Below are positions 20,792 to 23,278 of a DNA stretch of 23,278 bases, piece after piece; position 1 is the first letter of the stretch, and each line of letters starts with the position of its first letter. The notes below the pieces were generated by a model. The model had not been told where the DNA came from. It ran no database searches and worked only from the letters and a program-made list of their open reading frames with translations. Location of the stretch: positions 1 through 23,278 of the forward strand of contig DGNT01000209.1 of NCBI GenBank assembly GCA_002389055.1. The letters run 5' to 3'. Both the position numbers and the translations under genes were made by a program. The DNA is from Alcanivorax sp. UBA4485. GTDB taxonomy: Bacteria > Pseudomonadota > Gammaproteobacteria > Pseudomonadales > Alcanivoracaceae.

Positions 20792-22798
20792 ATGAACTAC
20801 TTCGTTACCGGCGCGACCGGTTTCATTGGCCGCTTCTTGGTGGCGCGTTTGCTCAAGCGCGAAGGTGCCCGGGTGTTCGCACTGGTGCGGCCCGGTTCGG
20901 AATACAAGCTGGACGCCATGCGCCGGCGGCTGTGCGTGGAAGAGAGCCGTCTGGTGCCGATCACCGGGGACCTGACCAAGAAGCTGCTCGGTGTCAGCAA
21001 GCGCGACCAGGACGATCTGGTGGGCCAGATCGACCACTTCTTCCATCTCGCCGCCATCTATGACCTGAGCGCCGATGAAAACACCCAGCGCTACATCAAC
21101 ATCGAGGGCACCCGGCAAACGCTGAAACTGGCCGAGAAGGTCAACGCCCAGGCGTTCCACCATGTGTCTTCCGTGGCCGCCGCCGGGCTTTACGAGGGCA
21201 CCTTCAGCGAGGACATGTTCGAGGAAGCCGGCGAACTGAACGACCCCTACCTGCTCACCAAGCACGAATCGGAAGCCCTGGTGCGCCAGGAAAGCCGCAT
21301 CCCCTGGCGGATCTACCGGCCGTCGCTGGTGGTCGGCCACTCCCAGACCGGCGAGATGGACAAGATCGACGGCCCCTACTACTTCTTCAAGCTGATTCAG
21401 AAGCTCAAGGACTTCCTGCCCAACTGGATCCCGCTGATCGGCGTGGAGAGCGGCCACTTCAACATCGTGCCGGTGGACTTCGTGGCCGACGCGCTGGATC
21501 ACATCGCCCACCAGGAGGAAGGCAACGGCCAGTGCTTCCACCTCACCGCCGACCGCAGCTACAACCTGGGTGAGGTGATGGACATCATCGCCAGCGCCGC
21601 CCAGGCGCCGCGCATGCCGGTGCGCATCGACCAGCGCATGTTCGACGCGGTGCCCGGCTTCGTGCGCCGCGGGGTCAGCGCCATGACGCCCCGCTTGCTG
21701 ATCAATCAGGCGATGGAGAACCTGGACATTCCGCCGTCGCTGATCAAGTTCCTGACCTTCCCCACCGAATACGACAACCGCCGCGCCGCCGCCGCGCTGG
21801 AAGGCAGCGGCATCGAGGTGCCGGAGCTGGAAAGCTATGTGCAGCAGCTGTGGGACTTCTGGGAAAACCATCTGGACCCGGACCGCGACGAGCGCGAGGA
21901 CGAACTGCAGCCACTGCCCTCCCTGCCGGAGCGCGCCGAAGACAAGATCGTGATGATCACCGGCGCCACCTCCGGGATCGGCAAGGCCTCGGCCCTCAAG
22001 CTGGCGCGCGCCGGCGCCACCGTGCTGGTGGTGGCGCGCACCCCGGAGAAGCTGGAAGAGACCCTCCACGAGATCAAGCAGGTGGGCGGCAATGCCCGCG
22101 CCTACCGCTGCGACGTGTCCAATCTGGAAGCGGTGGACGAACTGGTCGAGCAGGTGCTGGCCGATTACGGCCGGGTGGATATCCTGGTCAACAACGCCGG
22201 CCATTCGATCCGCCGCTCGGTGGTGCACTCGTTCCAGCGTTTTCACGATTTCGAACGCACCATGCAGCTCAACTACTTCGGTTCGCTGCGGCTGATCATG
22301 CGGCTGATGCCGGGCATGATCGAACGGGGCTTCGGCCATGTGATCAACATTTCCAGCATCGGCGTGCTGACCAACGCACCGCGCTTCTCCGCCTATGTGG
22401 CGTCCAAGGCGGCGCTGGATTCCTTCACTCGCTGCGCGGCCAGCGAGATGGCGCACCTGGGGATCCATTTCACCACCATCAACATGCCGCTGGTGCGCAC
22501 GCCGATGATCGCGCCCACCAAGCTCTACAACCATGTGCCGACGATCAGCCCCAACCAGGCGGCGGACATGATCTGCGACGCCATCGTGCGGCGCCCCAAG
22601 CGCATCGCCACCAGCCTGGGCATCATGGGCCAGGTGATGCACTTCCTGACACCCAAGGTCACCGAAACGATCATGAACACCGGCTACAAGATCTTCTCGG
22701 ACTCCGCCGCCGCCATGGGCGGCAAGGAAAAAACGCCGAAGAAAATCAGCCGCGAACAGGCCGCCTTCTCCCGGCTGTTCAAGGGGATTCACTGGTAA
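20792..22798 (+). CDS. Two-domain fatty acyl-CoA/acyl-ACP reductase (Maqu_2507 type)
   Basis: The 668-residue enzyme is predicted to reduce long-chain acyl thioesters with NADPH through the aldehyde to the fatty alcohol, the alcohol precursor of wax esters. The N-terminal extended-SDR domain has TGATGFIG (6-13), HHVSS (123-127) and YLLTK (Y153, K157). The C-terminal classical SDR domain has TGATSGIG (390-397), NNAG (467-470), NISS (519-522) and YVASK (Y535, K539). Total length, domain order and long stretches (GEMDKIDGPYYFFK; RFHDFERTMQLNYFGS) agree closely with the Marinobacter enzyme Maqu_2507 (about 660 residues) as I recall it. AAAGGGG lies seven bases before the ATG. It is divergent from a FabR/DesT-like regulator and followed by another SDR. 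Confidence 0.88.
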   Translation: MNYFVTGATGFIGRFLVARLLKREGARVFALVRPGSEYKLDAMRRRLCVEESRLVPITGDLTKKLLGVSKRDQDDLVGQIDHFFHLAAIYDLSADENTQRYINIEGTRQTLKLAEKVNAQAFHHVSSVAAAGLYEGTFSEDMFEEAGELNDPYLLTKHESEALVRQESRIPWRIYRPSLVVGHSQTGEMDKIDGPYYFFKLIQKLKDFLPNWIPLIGVESGHFNIVPVDFVADALDHIAHQEEGNGQCFHLTADRSYNLGEVMDIIASAAQAPRMPVRIDQRMFDAVPGFVRRGVSAMTPRLLINQAMENLDIPPSLIKFLTFPTEYDNRRAAAALEGSGIEVPELESYVQQLWDFWENHLDPDRDEREDELQPLPSLPERAEDKIVMITGATSGIGKASALKLARAGATVLVVARTPEKLEETLHEIKQVGGNARAYRCDVSNLEAVDELVEQVLADYGRVDILVNNAGHSIRRSVVHSFQRFHDFERTMQLNYFGSLRLIMRLMPGMIERGFGHVINISSIGVLTNAPRFSAYVASKAALDSFTRCAASEMAHLGIHFTTINMPLVRTPMIAPTKLYNHVPTISPNQAADMICDAIVRRPKRIATSLGIMGQVMHFLTPKVTETIMNTGYKIFSDSAAAMGGKEKTPKKISREQAAFSRLFKGIHW

Positions 22799-22837
22799 GC
22801 CGGCCACACTGGGCCGCCGGGCAACGGCGGTCATTGA

Positions 22838-22853
22838 TCAAACGCTTGTTTGA
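22838..22853. promoter_or_regulatory. Perfect PsrA-type box upstream of the second SDR gene
   Basis: TCAAAC-GCTT-GTTTGA is a perfect 6-bp inverted repeat. Its core CAAAC-N4-GTTTG fits the PsrA consensus (C/G)AAAC-N2-4-GTTTG(C/G) exactly. It lies between the reductase stop and the next SDR, 43 bases before the chosen ATG. Confidence 0.55.
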
Positions 22854-22895
22854 ATGCAATCTTAGGAGGTCTTCCATCTTCGTGGGGTGCCTCCA

Positions 22896-23278
22896 ATGAA
22901 CGACATCGAATGGCAGCGGCCGGACCTCCGGCCGCATATCAAACGCATCTCCGCCGCCGCCGGCTGGCGCTGGCGGCAGCGTTTCTCCCCCCGTGGCGCG
23001 CTGCGCCGCCGCGTCGCCGGCCAGGTGGTTCTGATCACCGGCGCCAGTTCCGGCATCGGCGCCGGACTCAGCCACCGCCTGGCCCGCGCCGGCGCCACCG
23101 TCCTTCTGGTGGCCCGCTCCCTCGAGAAACTGCAGGACACCGTGGACGATATCCAGGCCGACGGTGGCCGCGCCCACGCTTACCGCTGTGACCTGGCCGA
23201 CCTCGACAGCTGCGACCGGCTCTGTGAGCAGGTGCTCGCCGAACACGGCGGCGTGGATATTCTGGTCAACAACGCCGG
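22896..23278 (+). CDS. SDR-family oxidoreductase, 3' end outside window
   Basis: The open frame runs from ATG at 22896 past the window end (127 codons seen). A basic N-terminal extension of about 40 residues (LRPHIKRISAAAGWRWRQRF) precedes the Rossmann fold with TGASSGIG (48-55) and VDILVNNA at the edge. Residues 41-127 are strikingly like the C-terminal SDR domain of the preceding acyl-CoA reductase (RAGATVLxVAR, AYRCD, VDILVNN), so it is a paralogue, probably of fatty-aldehyde or fatty-alcohol metabolism. GGGG lies eight bases before the ATG. A perfect AGGAGGT is 26 bases upstream, too far for this start. An in-frame GTG at 22887 is an alternative start. Confidence 0.85.
   Translation, partial: MNDIEWQRPDLRPHIKRISAAAGWRWRQRFSPRGALRRRVAGQVVLITGASSGIGAGLSHRLARAGATVLLVARSLEKLQDTVDDIQADGGRAHAYRCDLADLDSCDRLCEQVLAEHGGVDILVNNA

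Noticed and set aside
20675..22834. Minus-strand open frame of 719 codons opposite the acyl-CoA reductase
   Set aside because: It is very long but His/Gln/Gly-rich and non-domain. It mirrors the reductase frame, whose SDR motifs are unmistakable.
1..23278. CRISPR array, prophage, insertion sequence or plasmid features
   Set aside because: No regularly spaced repeats, transposase, integrase or terminal inverted repeats were seen; gene content and composition are even.

Overview
The window is about 23.3 kb of GC-rich gammaproteobacterial chromosome. The order murJ / rpsT / proB-obgE-rpmA-rplU / ispB matches the Pseudomonas aeruginosa layout. The accessory genes point to a marine oil-degrading relative such as Alcanivorax: a two-domain fatty acyl-CoA reductase of the Marinobacter Maqu_2507 type, a phasin-like protein and PsrA-like fatty-acid boxes. 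The genus is inferred from gene content. I saw no tRNA, rRNA, CRISPR, prophage or insertion sequence. No gene-free stretch exceeds 300 bases.

Housekeeping block (1-7.8 kb). murJ (minus strand, 3' end outside the window) is divergent from rpsT, which starts with TTG. A bidirectional terminator separates rpsT from proB. The minus-strand run rplU-rpmA-(terminator, palindromic element)-obgE-proB starts from a clear sigma70-type promoter. ispB leaves the same intergenic region on the plus strand and is followed by a YajG-like lipoprotein. A coupled minus-strand pair follows: a HIT-family protein and a small CPXCG cysteine-rich protein.

Middle region (7.8-16.4 kb). It holds a small MAPEG membrane protein, an AraC regulator divergent from an HSDL2-like SDR, and a small unknown gene closed by a strong terminator. 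A 126-aa unknown protein is divergent from a phasin-like protein made of three related segments. Then come an ABC1/AarF-type kinase, an outer-membrane beta-barrel protein, and a divergent 7TMR-DISM hybrid histidine kinase whose stop codon interlocks with that of the next gene.

Right region (16.4-23.3 kb). A minus-strand run reads TetR regulator (FabR/DesT-like), nitroreductase, ABM-domain protein, MoxR ATPase and CoxE-like VWA protein. Divergent from the regulator are the acyl-CoA reductase and, cut by the window end, an SDR strongly resembling the reductase's C-terminal domain. The regulator/reductase intergenic region carries three related 16-bp sites around a good promoter plus a near-match PsrA box. 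A perfect PsrA-type box lies before the second SDR. The best candidate for a notable system is therefore this fatty-alcohol (wax-ester precursor) locus, apparently under two layers of fatty-acid-responsive control.
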